Shown here in pieces: positions 1 through 12,420 of a stretch of DNA of 43,226 nucleotides. The stretch is from Ichthyophonus hoferi. Taxonomy: Eukaryota; Opisthokonta; Ichthyosporea; Ichthyophonida; Ichthyophonidae. Below the pieces are notes generated by a model that was given only the letters and a program-made list of their open reading frames with translations, was not told the DNA's origin and searched no databases. The stretch spans positions 1 to 43,226 of the forward strand of contig NAOQ01000565.1 in the NCBI GenBank assembly GCA_002751075.1, in the 5' to 3' direction. Position 1 is the stretch's first letter, and each line of letters starts with the position of its first letter. The translations under genes and the position numbers were made by a program.

Positions 1-142
1 TTATTGGTATTGTTATTATGTCATAACACTTATAGTATAGATATGTATGATATACCTAGGCTTTCTTGTTAAATGCGTAGTCTTGTTTAGTTTATTACGC
101 CGATTAGATTGGACATAATCTATGATCTGCAGGTATACTATT

Positions 143-158
143 ACTATTATTATTATTA

Positions 159-198
<40 letters not shown>

Positions 199-227
199 TA
201 TTATTATTACTATTATTATTATTATTA
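143..227. repeat. ATT/TAT trinucleotide microsatellite
   Basis: A near-continuous run of the ATT unit with a few interruptions, in the AT-rich DNA upstream of the RFX gene. Asn or Ile runs in frames crossing it come from the repeat and are not a gene. The rest of 1-396 shows no gene; it carries two similar motifs around tacctaggctttcttgttaa (about 52-71) and near 273-292. Confidence 0.9.
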
Positions 228-396
228 CCATGTGTTTATGAACTAGAATATAATATAGATATATATTGCATACTTAGGCTTCCTTGTTAAATACGTAGTC
301 TAGTTTATTGTTTATTACCTTGCCCACTATAGCTAACACAATATAATCAATAATTAATAGATAGCATAACCTCACTTCATTGCAAAGTACAACAAC

Positions 397-3300
397 ATGA
401 ATAACGAACAGTCCCCCTCCCCTTCCTCTGACCCAAGCTCTCCCTTGGCACGAGGTCAATTCTTCCTAGACTCAACGGTTCATGGGTAGGTTATGTGTCC
501 CTACCTACCCTCACCAGGGAGGGCCTACTTGTAGCCTTAGCCTGCAACCACAACTTATCTTTAGTTTAACATGATAATGGTATTATAAATATAAATTACG
601 TGTGTACCCGTCAGTGTGCAGATATGTATATCTATATTTTACCTGGTGGTTATAGTATGGGGTGAAGGTCTCGCGGTTGCTATGGTTATGCTAGTGTCAT
701 GGCCCCTTCTAGATGGCCTTGATTGTAGCCCGTACCTGTTCAGTACTCTGTTGTTTTCTCGGAGCTTCAGGTTGATAGGTTTGGCTTGGTGAATAATAGT
801 TATGAACTTCTTTTCCATAGGCTAGGGCGTCTGGACATAGACTTGAATGCACTGCAAGGGTTGATAGTAGACCCGGAGTGCTCCGTTATTACCACCAGTC
901 AGTCTATAGAATGGTTTGTTATGCTCTTTATTATCTTTTCCGTGGTTTTTCTATTTCCCTGTATCTTTTTCCATTGAAAACTATTCTCCCTCACCTTCGC
1001 TCTGTTGTTTTAGTGCTTTTAATCATATCGTCTCTTTAGTCTTCATTAATCCCCTGCGCACACCTATCCCAGGTGCGTAAGTCCCCTTCCATCATACCCC
1101 TAGGCCATGAGATGACCCTCTCTTAAATACCCATTGGTCTAGGTCTATGTCCACCTTCTTCTTCTCCTAGTGTATACTTTATTTCACATCATTTCACCAT
1201 ATAATTTTCTCTCCATTCAGCACCGTCCAATCATACCACTCATTAATCTACCCCGTTGATTGGTCACATCTTATTGCATATTGCTATGGAGTTCAGTGTA
1301 TAGTACTCAGCGTTGGGTACTAGGAGAATGAGGAACGAAAATTAACCAATCAAGTCACGGTAGATTAGTGAGCCTACCAGATGAGAGTGGGTTGCCAGGT
1401 GTTGCTAGGTGTTGCACTCTTTCTATTCTCTTTTTAATGCTGGTTACTCATAGGCTACAGACTAACTTCCATGCCAAGGAAGATGGTAGCCTCCCCCGGA
1501 ACCTGCTCCACCATCATTACCATCATTACTGCCAAGCCAGGGTAGGTTGTATACCTGCCCTCTCTCATATATATATTCCCTTCATCCTTAGGGCTGTACC
1601 CTGCTATGTTGGCTATACAGGGCTATACGCCCAATGGGCTCACCATGCACAGGCACAAACCAGTATATGAAAAGGAGAAGGATAGAGGGCTAAATCAAGG
1701 TATATGCTTTATAGTAAAGGAAGGAGAGAGGGGGATATTAATCTAATCACCCCTAGGCCATGGCCCTATACCCTACCTACCTACTATATTTATATGGTGA
1801 CGTACACTGACACCTTTTCCTCTCCTAGAGATTGACCTCAGTGACTGGGGCGACCTTTGGCAAGTTGGTCCGCACAGTATTCCCTGAGATGAGAATTAGA
1901 CGACTAGGCAATAGAGGCCAGTCAAGGTGACTGCCCCTTTTCCCCTTATTGCCCCCCTTGCCCACTTTTTGTCTACTTACCTGTCTATGCCCATCATTCA
2001 TCCTATTATCATGCATGCATACGCGCACACACCCCTTTATGTGGGGGAGGCAGATCTAGTGTAGGGTATGCTCGGATTGGCCCTATGCCCTACCAGTTGT
2101 TAGGAATGATTATGAATTATGTAGCTGTTGCTAAAACATGGTAACGATTGTGATAGCTAGGGATAGATTTGTAGTGGGATATGTATGTTTGTGTATATGG
2201 TTGCTATTGGATTGGGGACTCTTATGTAGATATGATGGCCAGAGGGCAGGCAGACTGGCCTCTGTATGATCTGGTTGTATTTTAAGATTGTAAAATAATA
2301 GAGAAAGTTTGTAGAAGTACTGCCTATTTATTAAGGGTGATTGGTCAGATATCACTACTGTGGATTGGCCCCTAGAGAGACCTCGCCCTACTTCCAGGAC
2401 TATAGGAATTATGAGACCGAGAGGTAGGTGGTCATATAGTTATAATTTATTTTAACTCTGGTCTATCATTTGACCTCTAAATGGATTATCGTCCCTCTTA
2501 TTACTACCTTACACCCATGTCACTTCTAAGGCATGTGGTGTTATATAAATGTATGCTATGTAGCCACAATGGTCCATACACAGCCCTCCACTGGCACGTA
2601 TGCATATCTGTATACATCTAGCTAATGTATGTACTATATACTTACCGCTGCCTGTACATACTGTCACTTACTGACCCTCCGCCAATCACCACACCCTAGA
2701 ATGAAACGTAAGTGTGCGTCCAATGGTATCCCGCCTAGCGAACAAGAGATTACGTCAATGGCTGCTGCGACATCAGTAAGGGCAGCGCCAGAGAGGACAG
2801 CGATTAGTGAATCATTGGCCGACGATCGGGCTATGGGGATGATGGGATTGGATCTGGATAGACCAATCAAAGATGAGGACGAGCCCACCATGCACGGCTT
2901 TGATGGGGAGATGTCGACATTGGCTGTAAGTATAACAAAGAGGGAGAGGGAGAAAGAGAGGGCCAATCTGAATATGCAGTGACATTTTTATTTGGCCAAT
3001 GGGTGAGAGGCTGTTGATGATAGAGATAGGTAGGAAGGCAATGGATTAATGCAATGTCGGGATTCTATTGGTGTATAGTGAGTGAGGGAATGTAATGTGG
3101 CATACAATGGGTGCATTGCATGGGTCAGACACTTAATCTAATAGATAGATGCTTATAGATATGGGTATATAGAGTACCTCGTTATATGGTTAAATAGGAT
3201 ATATAGTTATACAGGTATATGGGATATAGATTTATATGTATTTAAGCATGTAAATTCTTCTTGACCCTACCTGGACTGTGTGGGTATCTGACATGTCCTT

Positions 3301-6300
3301 AAACATAGTCTCGCTAGCCATCCTCTACTTTTTTCTTTCTTTCTGTTCTTTCCTTTCTCTTTTTTAATTCCTTATTGCACGCCACAGTACGACTAAATAA
3401 GAGCCCTGTCCCTGGTACGTGTGTACACAGTGTCATATTCACATTCATGTTTATCCCTACGGCCTTATACTAATCCCCTCCCCCCCTACGGCCTTGTCTA
3501 TATGCATCCCTCTTACTATCTCTACAGGACTTTACCCCTGACCCCCAGATGTTCAAGGACAGCTTTGCTGCCTGGCACTGTCCAGTAAGAAACAGTCCTC
3601 GCAGTCGAGAGTCCATCCTATCGGAGAGAGGCAGTGTCCCTGTACAGGTAGGGCCAAGGGGTGTGGGGAGAGGGAGAGATGCCGTCCCTTGCCTGATCTA
3701 CTGCAGCTATTGTCTTCTGTTGGCGGCATTGTCTCGTTTTTTCTTGCTATATGTTGTTACTTGGTCCGCTTTATTGGTTTTTATGCATTTCATTGCCATC
3801 TTATTGGTCGTTACTCTGCGGTTGGCAGGAGGGATAGAGGCTCATTTATATGAAAAGGCATTACAGTAACAATAGAATGGGAAAGAGAACCAGTACGTGA
3901 ACAAGTTGGTAGAGTCGATCTGGGTTAAGTTGAGGTGATTCAGGGATGTGATAACCAACCAATACCTGTGGGTCCTAACATGGTGAATGCAGTTCCCTGA
4001 TAAGCCATGGACGAGCTTGCCCGCACACGTGAGTGCCGATGATGTCAAAGCCTTGATGGATAACTACAAGGCCCACCTTATAGAGCTGATAGACCTGGTT
4101 TACCAGACCAACTTCCCTGAGGTAGGCCAGCGAGAGGGTATGGTATGGCCAGGGAGAACAATGAGGGGGAGGGGTGTGTTGATATAAAGGGATGCCTGGT
4201 GAGTTGTGTAGACAGGGCGGCCACTTACAGGCACCACCATCTAGACTACTATAAGTTGCTCGTGTATACTGTATAGGTTAGGAAACAATCATGATTGACC
4301 CGCCTACATACCCTCCTACATACCCCTACATTCATCCCCTGTCATCTCCTCTCTGTTCCTTCCCCTTTCCACTCCCTCTATACACACTCGTGCATTGCCG
4401 TGTAGATTGAGAGTATGGGCTGTAGGTTCTGGCAGACGCTGCCCTCCAGTGCGGACCGCCTACTAGAGTGTACTGAAGTGATCAACCTTATCGCGCTGTG
4501 GGACGACATCTTCTACACCGTATGTCCTCTCCCTTGTTGCTAGCAGGACCTCCTAGAGATAGGAATAGAGAGGGGGTAAGGGTGGGTGCATAGGATATAG
4601 GGTAGAACGAATTAGTCAAGGGATAGGGGATAAAGGAAACAATGAACATCTATGCGTCCTATAGGCTAGCTATCACGCTTTACCTCAAATGACTTTTTTA
4701 CCCCCGCCTCTACGCTCAGATACACTTACAATACATATACTCATTCATATACCGCCCATATAGACGGTGGTTCAGATTCTACTGCCTACCGTGACCATGT
4801 CAGTCCAGGGCCAACTAACAGTAGCTATAAGAGACTTTGCCAAGGGTCTAGAGAGATGGCAGACCACAGCCTTGGCAGGCCGCCCCAATGCCTTGCTGAC
4901 CCAGAAATTAGAAGGTAAACTAGCTACCCACCCTACATATAGCCCTCTACAGGTATACAAGCATACATGTCTGCCCTTCTTGCCCGCCTATTATCCAATG
5001 CAGGCATTTGTCTCTTGTAAACTAAGCCCAATCTCCCTTGCCCTACTTCATATCCTCTCTCTCTGTTCTACTACTTATTCTCTGTATTCCTCTCCCTTCC
5101 TATCTCTCTAGTGGCCAGCATGTGTGCCTCCTGTCTCCGAGGACAGACCTCCCTCAACCATCTCGCCCAAGCAGCCAGGGCAGTACTACAGAACGAGGTA
5201 GGTGAACATTGCATAATGGTTGTCCTGTTGTCCCCTGAGTCTTGTCTCTTCTGTATGCTCTCTTTCTACCTTATCCCCTTTATATATATATATATATATA
5301 TATTCTTCTTTGTTCCCATTTCCTGCCCTCCCTCGGCCTCTTCTTCTGGTCTTGGATGGTTTGATATTATTATCTCTGTGTGATGTGCAGAGTTGTATAA
5401 CATTACCTACCTAGGCCTGTGGGACTGACTCCCTTCTGTATAGTATATGCCCTCCTTGGTGTGTGCACTTTGGCTTCCTACAAGGAGGATGGGGATAATA
5501 AGGATAATAGATAACACTAAAGGATATGGAAATGAATACCCAGTAATATACTTGCCCTATAGGAGGTGGTCGGGCAGATGGTCATTGACTGGGGCCACGT
5601 TGACTTTGGAGATGTGGAGGCCCAGGCCCGATGGGCCTTTGGCAACGAAGATATGGATCTGTTAAAGAACTGTATGCCCTTTCCCTCTCACTATAGCTAC
5701 TACCTCTGATTTCTCCCTCCTCTAGGCACTATCTTTCTCTTATTTACATTTATTTAGATGCTGGTTGTACGTTGCTGTTAGCCTGTGTATGTGACCCTGC
5801 TCACATCTCTCTGGTTATTGTATGGTACTTCATAGTTATGAGGGAGTAGCTGGTTGCATGTGGGTGTATGAGGGCGCTGTGCCAGCGAAGGAGGGGGGAG
5901 GGGATGTGTCTTTGCTTATTGGTTATATATATATATATGCATGTATGTTTTGGTATGGTTTACATGTATATATTGCTCTGTCTATGGCCTATCCTCATAC
6001 TCTCTACTATGCAGTGTATACGGGATTGACGGAACTGCTTGAGGAGGTCCCAGTACTGGAGGACTATGTTGATTGGCTGGACAACCTGGTAGAAGATTAT
6101 ATCAGTAACAAGGTGTGTATATGGGTATATGGGTGTATGTGTATATAGGCCCTATATAATAGTAGAGGAATATACGGCTGTATATGCGTAGACATCCAAT
6201 ACGCTAGTGGTGTGCTCTTGTGAGTATATATTTATGTGGAAGTATATTGTGTCAGGAACCAATAAGCCTTCAGCACTAAGTGAAGAAACTATGGCAAGCC

Positions 6301-7765
6301 AAAAGAGCATGTTAGCCATTGGCTCATTAAAGGCCATGACGCACAATACAGTAAGGGTGTACCAAAAGGCGTAATGTCATACTGTGAGCCTATTGGTTAA
6401 TTGGACATTCAACACTATTTCTATGAGATGTGCCTTAAATTATATTAGTAGAATACTATTGGCGGACTAGGCATTGCCCATGCACCCCACTATGTCTGTG
6501 GGGGCTTGGCAGTTATCCTAAGGGAGGACTTTCTACTTGTACTGACCTGGGATTATTTGCATATGATTGGTGGGGGGTCAGGCGGACTTGCAGTCGGCTG
6601 TGGAGGAACTGGGCACTTTTATGCTGCGCTGGTCTTTCCTGACCGCCCTCATTATACGTGACCTTACCCTGCGATCAGCAGTCAGCTTTGGTAAGCCATC
6701 CCATTCTAGATGGCCCTATATCTACCAGTGCTACCTGGCATATATTTGGGATAGTATATGCTCTGATCTAGCCCAATAGGACAAAACACAGGATGTACAT
6801 AGTGACGATGGGAGGGCCAGTTATGCTATAGGGTGGGGTAGGCATTATAGGGGGTAACACTGTGTCCCTGACAGGCCATTTCCATCTTATGCGGCTATTG
6901 TTTGACGAATATATTCTACACATGGTGGAGACCTACAAGAAAACGTGAGTGTCTCTCAGTGTGCATGTATAAGATATAGTCACCTTTCCCTTTCACCATA
7001 TTTTATTTACTCTACCCTTTTGTCTCAATGTCCTTACCTATTTGTCTATTTGTGTATGAATAAGTCTTCTTTATTACTCGCCTGTATAGGTTCTTTCTTA
7101 TTAGCCCCTTTCCCATTGGGTGTATGTTATGATAACGTCTGCCCCACCCCGTTCCATTCTACTTTAGGCTTTTTACACAAGAGCTGCAACAGAAGGCTCT
7201 AGGCTTGCAGCCACCTAGTGCCTCTATGATGATGATGAACCCTACGCCTGGCATGTCCCCCGAGGTAGGCACGGGGCTGAACCTTACTATCAGTAGGGGC
7301 CCACCCTGTAGAATGTGTAGGGTGATGAAGGATATAATGGATTGTAGTGGTATCATGGATGAGCATATAGCAGGGAGACAAAAGAAGGATAAGCATATGA
7401 GTGGTGTCAAGGGCGATTATGGATGTCTTATGGATAAGTTCTAACAAAAAGAGCAGACAGTAAGAATTAGCAGCAGCACCTAGTAGGAAGGGTCACCTAG
7501 GGTGAGAAAGGGGTTCATTGCCACGAACCATCGTTTCCTTTAGTTTGTTGTTCTCGGGATAGAATTATTGGGATTGCATGGCTTTCTGGTTTTGAATGTA
7601 ATGTGTCTAGAAATCCTCCATTCATACTTTCTTGTTTTCGGCATGCATATATATATTCATTTCTTTTACTCTCCCACACTCTCTCTCTACATCTACCTGC
7701 ATCTCTTCCAGCATGGCCTCTTCTCTTCCCCCTTTCAGCCCGACCTTTTCCAGATGCTACCTTGA
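397..7765 (+). CDS. RFX: RFX-family winged-helix transcription factor, complete, 17 coding exons, 580 aa
   Basis: RFX proteins are nuclear factors that bind X-box DNA as dimers. Exons: 397-485, 821-913, 1454-1541, 1829-1926, 2349-2423, 2700-2925, 3528-3584, 3993-4121, 4406-4519, 4764-4914, 5112-5197, 5563-5671, 6015-6112, 6582-6690, 6875-6944, 7168-7264, 7712-7765. They sum to 1743 nt, all junctions are GT-AG and every phase agrees. The ATG is preceded by an in-frame TAA at 367-369. The DNA-binding domain is about residues 58-130, with SLPRN, the ATFGKLVRTVFPEMRIRRLG helix-3 block (98-117) and the wing GQSRYHYCGL (120-129). Residues 148-242 form an acidic, low-similarity linker. The B/C/D and dimerisation region follows, with SLNHLAQAARAVLQN (387-401) and IRDLTLRSAVSFG (496-508). 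The protein ends in DLFQMLP. Compared with RFX1-3 the N-terminal activation region is nearly absent (about 55 aa). The assignment comes from recalled family sequence. The least certain points are exon 2, the start of exon 3, and the last acceptor, where an in-frame alternative lies 27 nt on. Confidence 0.93.
676..689 (+). promoter_or_regulatory. Degenerate X-box-like site in RFX intron 1
   Basis: The sequence reads GTTGCT-AT-GGTTAT. The left half fits the RFX X-box well and the right half has two mismatches to RGYAAC. It lies in the first intron of the RFX gene, so autoregulation is conceivable. Autorepression through X-boxes is known for human RFX1 and yeast Crt1. Weak as a stand-alone motif. 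Confidence 0.25.
5279..5302. repeat. TA dinucleotide microsatellite in RFX intron 11
   Basis: A run of about eleven TA units inside the intron between exons 11 and 12 of the RFX gene. It is not coding. A shorter TA run sits near 5924-5938 in the next intron. Confidence 0.85.
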
Positions 7766-8129
7766 GGAGGGCTCTGGACCAAGGGCTGGGAGGACCCTGT
7801 ATTGATTGATTGTCTTTCGGTTGATTGGTACACCTATCATCTTTGCTTTTTCTTCATTGGCACTCATTACAGCGTTTTGTCTTTTTTTATTTTGATGCTC
7901 CCAACTATATAATATGCTATGGGTAAAGCCAGCACCATTATATCGCTCCGAATCTGTGGAACAAACAGATGAGATACTTCAACAGTATCTGTAAATGTAT
8001 GGGGCACGTATTGTCATATCATTGGTTGTTTAAGGCAAAGTAATCATGTGTTTGGAGACAGGGTCCTTTGGGCCAGTTATCATACTAGGCGAAGATATGT
8101 TTTGAAAACATATGTACAAATATGGATGC

Positions 8130-8135
8130 ATTAAA
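8130..8135 (+). terminator. Candidate poly(A) signal ATTAAA for RFX
   Basis: The first common poly(A) hexamer variant noted after the RFX stop, 365 nt downstream. AATAAA itself is not met until 8520. The distance resembles that of the candidate signal in the PABP gene. Weak evidence on its own in AT-rich DNA. Confidence 0.3.
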
Positions 8136-9900
8136 CTAAACTATTGCAATATGACGAACTATTTAGATGCTTATATGAATGAGCATATATTCAGGTACCC
8201 TCATTGTTTAAATATTTTTGTAGTGCATATAGAACAATTAGATAAAGGTGAATGTTAGTGCCTTACCAAAGGTTGTATACTGGAATGCACAGAAAGGATG
8301 GGGCAGATATATAGATAGTATGGATAGTGTATAAGATGGCTATCTTAAAGGGTCCTTCCTATTTTACATATTATGACTTACCTGTGTTGTGTGAGTATTT
8401 CCTAGCATATTCAATATATGTTCCAATAGCACAACACATTGCCTTTTATTTGTCTGTGTGTTCTTAACATTCTCTTTCATTATTACTTTGGTATCTGGAG
8501 TCTCTCTTCAGATTCAGTTAATAAACCATACATTAAGAGGCTCTGGAAAAAGAAATATTTGTTTGATTGACCTGAACGTGATAAATACATATCCTGTCAA
8601 TGGTCTTTCCTATGTGAGCTCAGTTGCTGCTGCCACTATCTTAAATTGTGCCATGGTCGTGGATATTGTAGTCATGCCAAGAACCTAGCTCACTGGCTGT
8701 TTGGTGAAGGCGTTAGTATAGTGATCATAGCTTTATTGGTTAAGTAACAACGTAATCAATTAAATAATTAGCTTGGAACAATATTGAATAAGCTTCCAAA
8801 ATCATGTAGAGCATGTTCAATCCAAGAGAAATCCGGGTTGTAGTCATGGGGATGCTTCGGACTGAAGTAATGCAATTCGAGCAAGGATATTCTAAAAGCT
8901 GTGAAGCATTAGAATTGGCTCCAAGTAGGAGCTACTATGTTTATGAAGAACATACTAGACTTAAAGCAAGAGAAAAGGTAACCATGATTGGCAACAGGTG
9001 CAGCTTGAAACATTTATTGCCCAGTGCTCCACCTCTATAACATATTCAAACACCAGACAATCAGTCAGGACCAGCCAGAAGTAGTTCCTTATTTTAATAA
9101 AGCGTTTTACTATTAATATGACTAGGGCTATTTTCTGCACACTAGAGAAAACTAAACTAGGCGGGAAAAGAAGAGAGCCAGTGTGTACTTATCATAGGGA
9201 TACATACATACATGCACTCTAGGTCTTATCAAGAAACCTGGAATAGTATTAACATTAGACTCTAGTGACATGGCTGAACGAACTAGTACAGAGAAACCTA
9301 GTTGTCACGGTTAACCACTACTAGATTACCTATTTGTCCCATAGAATCTCCACCAGCCTCAAACATGCAGGGGGCGAACAATTCATTGACTCAAACTCTT
9401 AACTGCAATTGAATTAAGAACAACAACGTGAAAATGAATATAAATTCAGATACAGAGGGAGAGCTGATGTTCTCAGCAAAGAGAATTTGCCATATCAATA
9501 GAGCATATAAGGATGAGTGCAGTGAGGATATTACACCATTCCCAATTTGAAGGAATCAAATGTTAACAGATGGAAGGAATAATCCCATCTTTGTATAATG
9601 GACAGAAAATACTCTACTTACAATGACAGTGTCAAGATGCATCCAAACAATTCAGAATCATCCAATGAGGAAAGAACTTGGCCTCTTCAACAATCTGTTG
9701 AAAATGGAGTCAATAGCTCAATACATCTACTACTCTGTCACTACACCACTAAGACTATAGGCTAGATGGTACATATATCAATTTGTGTCTGACATGTGGG
9801 AGTTCTCAATGTTTTGATGGAAAGGCCAGGTTCGAATAATTATAGAACTATACCAAGTACAGAGAGAGTCTGTTGGAAAAGTGGGAAATCTTCCAATTGT
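8136..9900. other. Intergenic debris with an unassigned open segment
   Basis: No recognisable gene. An ATG-initiated frame at 8813-9040 (+) encodes 75 aa with a non-random-looking stretch, CEALELAPSRSYYVYEEHTR, followed by basic residues, but I cannot place it in a family. On the minus strand around 8500-8690 there is another short coding-like patch. Both lie just upstream of the retroelement-like remnant at 9.9-10.7 kb, so they may be parts of the same or neighbouring decayed elements. That link is inference. Confidence 0.3.
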
Positions 9901-10740
9901 ATAAAGAGAGTCAAGTGACTCATTAAATCAATGTGAAAAGTTACAGACAAATGTATGAAAATTTAATCAATAAACTTAAAGGGACCCGGAAATATGGGAT
10001 AAATGTAAACTTCTTCAAGATCCAAACAAAGAGGGAGGGGGATTTCAATGAGTTCATAAAGTTTTTGCATATAAAGACAGGCATGACCCAGTTTCACAGC
10101 CATCAGTTCTTTCATGCAGCTGTTTCTCAAAAAACTAATACTATTTAAACTAGATACCATGAGCCTTTATAACTCGGAAAAGCCATGATGCAATATGTAA
10201 AGAGGTGATCACAAGAGGGAAAACAGGCCTTTGGTTTGGAAACTAAAGAAATTAATTTTGAAATATGGTAACAACTCTAGAGGTAGAAACCATCCATACA
10301 AAAGAAGTTTCAGAGTACCTAAAATATGAAATGAGAGGAGAGACAAGAAGAGTGAAGCTCTTTCACATAAACAAAAAGGTAAATAGTTTACCAAGAAGCT
10401 ACACCATATTTATGCATTTAGCTATGCTTGGAACTGTTAGCTACAATTTATGTAAGCAAGTCTTATATAGCTTTAGATCTAAATACAATTATGTTTATTT
10501 TGGACAATGGATCCTCTAACTACTTGCGACTAAAAAGAGGACTTTGCAGCTTTAAAACCATAGCTGCCAGTAATTATACGGGTAAATGGAGAGAAAAACA
10601 ATGTTTTGGAGAATGCAGACGTTTTTTATCATCCACAATAGGGATTATGGCAGACAAAATGAAGCTTTCAAATGCCTTACATATCTTAGATTTAAACTTG
10701 CCTACTTTTGCTATCTACCTGAGGGGAAAAAAATAAGCCT
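9900..10740 (+). mobile_element. Probable Ty1/copia-like retroelement fossil (gag/protease region)
   Basis: A degraded coding region on the + strand. An upstream basic, Lys-rich segment (about 9930-10150) has gag-like composition. Near 10490-10560 the reading FILDNGSSNYL resembles the aspartic protease start of copia-type polyproteins, whose usual form is W-I/L-L-D-S/T-G-A. The element is broken, with several breaks, and no integrase or reverse transcriptase was recognised beside it. No LTR pair could be delimited. It looks old. The family call rests on one short motif plus context and should be treated as tentative. Confidence 0.4.
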
Positions 10741-11099
10741 ACCTTTGAGGATGAAGAAGTACTAGTATACCCAGGGAAGAACGTTATATTCACAAGAAAG
10801 AATTGTCATAATTAATTGTATTTGTAAACTAAATCCCAAAATCATCTTACTTGGGGAGCATAGAAACAACCCCTGGCTGCAGCAGAGAAACAACAGCATT
10901 AACCTATTTTGAAAAATGAGGAAAAAGAAAACTTGGCTACATACATAAATGAGAAGCCAAAGATAAAGATTCTTAATCCAACCTCCTTTGAGATTTATTA
11001 CTTACACAGTTTACTATTTGAGTGAAGATATATACAGTTCCTTTGTCCATTAGTAGAGGGGAAATTTATTTATAGCTGCCTGTCTGCAAGTTTTCCTCT

Positions 11100-12420
11100 G
11101 GTCTATGACTAGTGGTTTTCAGTACATTACCAGTTGTGGCATCCCTCCAGGTCATGATGAAGAAATAGGAGGGTCATCAGTGGAGGTCTGGACTTGGGGG
11201 ACGGCCATCACCTTGGGGAACTGGGAGATCTCCACCACCAAGGTAATCAACTTCTGGTAGGCCACCATTGCCTCTAGGAGGAGCTTGAAAAATATTTAGT
11301 CCAGGGTCATAGCCAGTTGGTGACATGCATCCACCAAGACCACCTTATAGTGGGAAACAGGTCAGTATGCCTTCTTGCTGTAGTTGTCTGCAGTCTAGAT
11401 AATGCTGGTGTTGAGGAAAACACTCTACCAACAGCCACCAACCACTTCAGTCATGTTTTAGAAAGGTAAGTAGTATGGCTGTGTACTTACCATTCCATAT
11501 GACATTCTGCATGCATGTTGTCTTGATAATCCAGGCGCAGATAGATATACCTAAAGTTTTTTCTCTGGGCCTGGGAGATTGAACTTATCATATAGTTGTT
11601 CAGGATATGTTATACCACTTCTAGTTGTGCAACTTTTATGGCAGAGGTGTCCTTTGAAGTGTATATTACATTGAACACTACTAATTTGCTTCCTCATGGA
11701 TGTGGCTTTTGATTTCCTTTTTTAAGCCTTTGCGGTAAATAAGTTAAATTTGCCTGAGTGCTTTGAAGTTTCTGAGTTTATTTGGTCCTTAAAAGGTTTT
11801 GGTGATGATGCTCAGCAATGGTTGCACCGGTCACCCTTTTCATTTCCTCAGGTGTCTTTATGGAGTCCTTAATGATAATTGTATGTGGAGCTGTGAGGAG
11901 ATCTTGAGTTCGTGCAATTTATTGCTTGCTACCGAGTTATTCAGTATCGCCCATAGTATAATCTTTATTGATGGCAGTAGAAACTTCTATCTTGGCTGGA
12001 GAGATGGTGGCAATCTGAAGTTTTTTTCATTAAGGTTTTTAGTAGTAGTTCTGGCAGATATGGTGGCTTAATTCTATAATTTCTTTTAAATTTAAGTTGA
12101 CAGTAAATGAGGATGTCGATGTGTTACCTAGGCCATTATTTAGATTGACTGCAGTAGGAGTTTGCTCAGTCAAATTGTGTCCCACATCTGGGAAGGTTAG
12201 TGTACAAGGTTTGCACAGGGAATAGCGTCATTTGGGTGTATGGCCACCAAAGAAATACTCTGATCTGTCACAAGTGGAATAGCATGAGGGAAAATAATCC
12301 TAACCAAATCTAAAAGCTCGGGATTTCTATGGCTCAACTGATTCATTGGGGTGTCCAATAGTTCATAGGAAACATGTGTCAGTACTCTTACATCATCATT
12401 GTTTGTTAAAGGCAATGTAC
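11100..12420 (-). pseudogene. Decayed coding-like remnant, family unknown
   Basis: Two minus-strand stretches look as if they were once coding. One at 12197-12415 reads through phrases such as NPELLDLVRIIFPHAIPLV. The other, about 11100-11470, has phrases such as HYKVVLVDACHQLAMTLD and KVMAVPQVQTSTDDPP. Both have balanced amino-acid composition unlike translated AT-rich spacer. They lie on the same strand in this order and may be pieces of one old gene or element. I do not recognise the family. It is broken. Confidence 0.35.

Noticed and set aside
16-231. Asn/Ile-rich minus-strand frame
   Set aside because: Produced by the ATT microsatellite.
2664-2966. 100-codon minus-strand open frame
   Set aside because: Antisense shadow of RFX exon 6; the + strand has the RFX model with matching phases.
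3549-3869. 106-codon + strand open frame
   Set aside because: Only its first part, up to 3584, is RFX exon 7. The rest is intron read-through without RFX similarity.
9820-9840. GGTTCGAAT resembling a tRNA B box
   Set aside because: No matching A box or cloverleaf-compatible arms around it; the rest of the B box does not fit.
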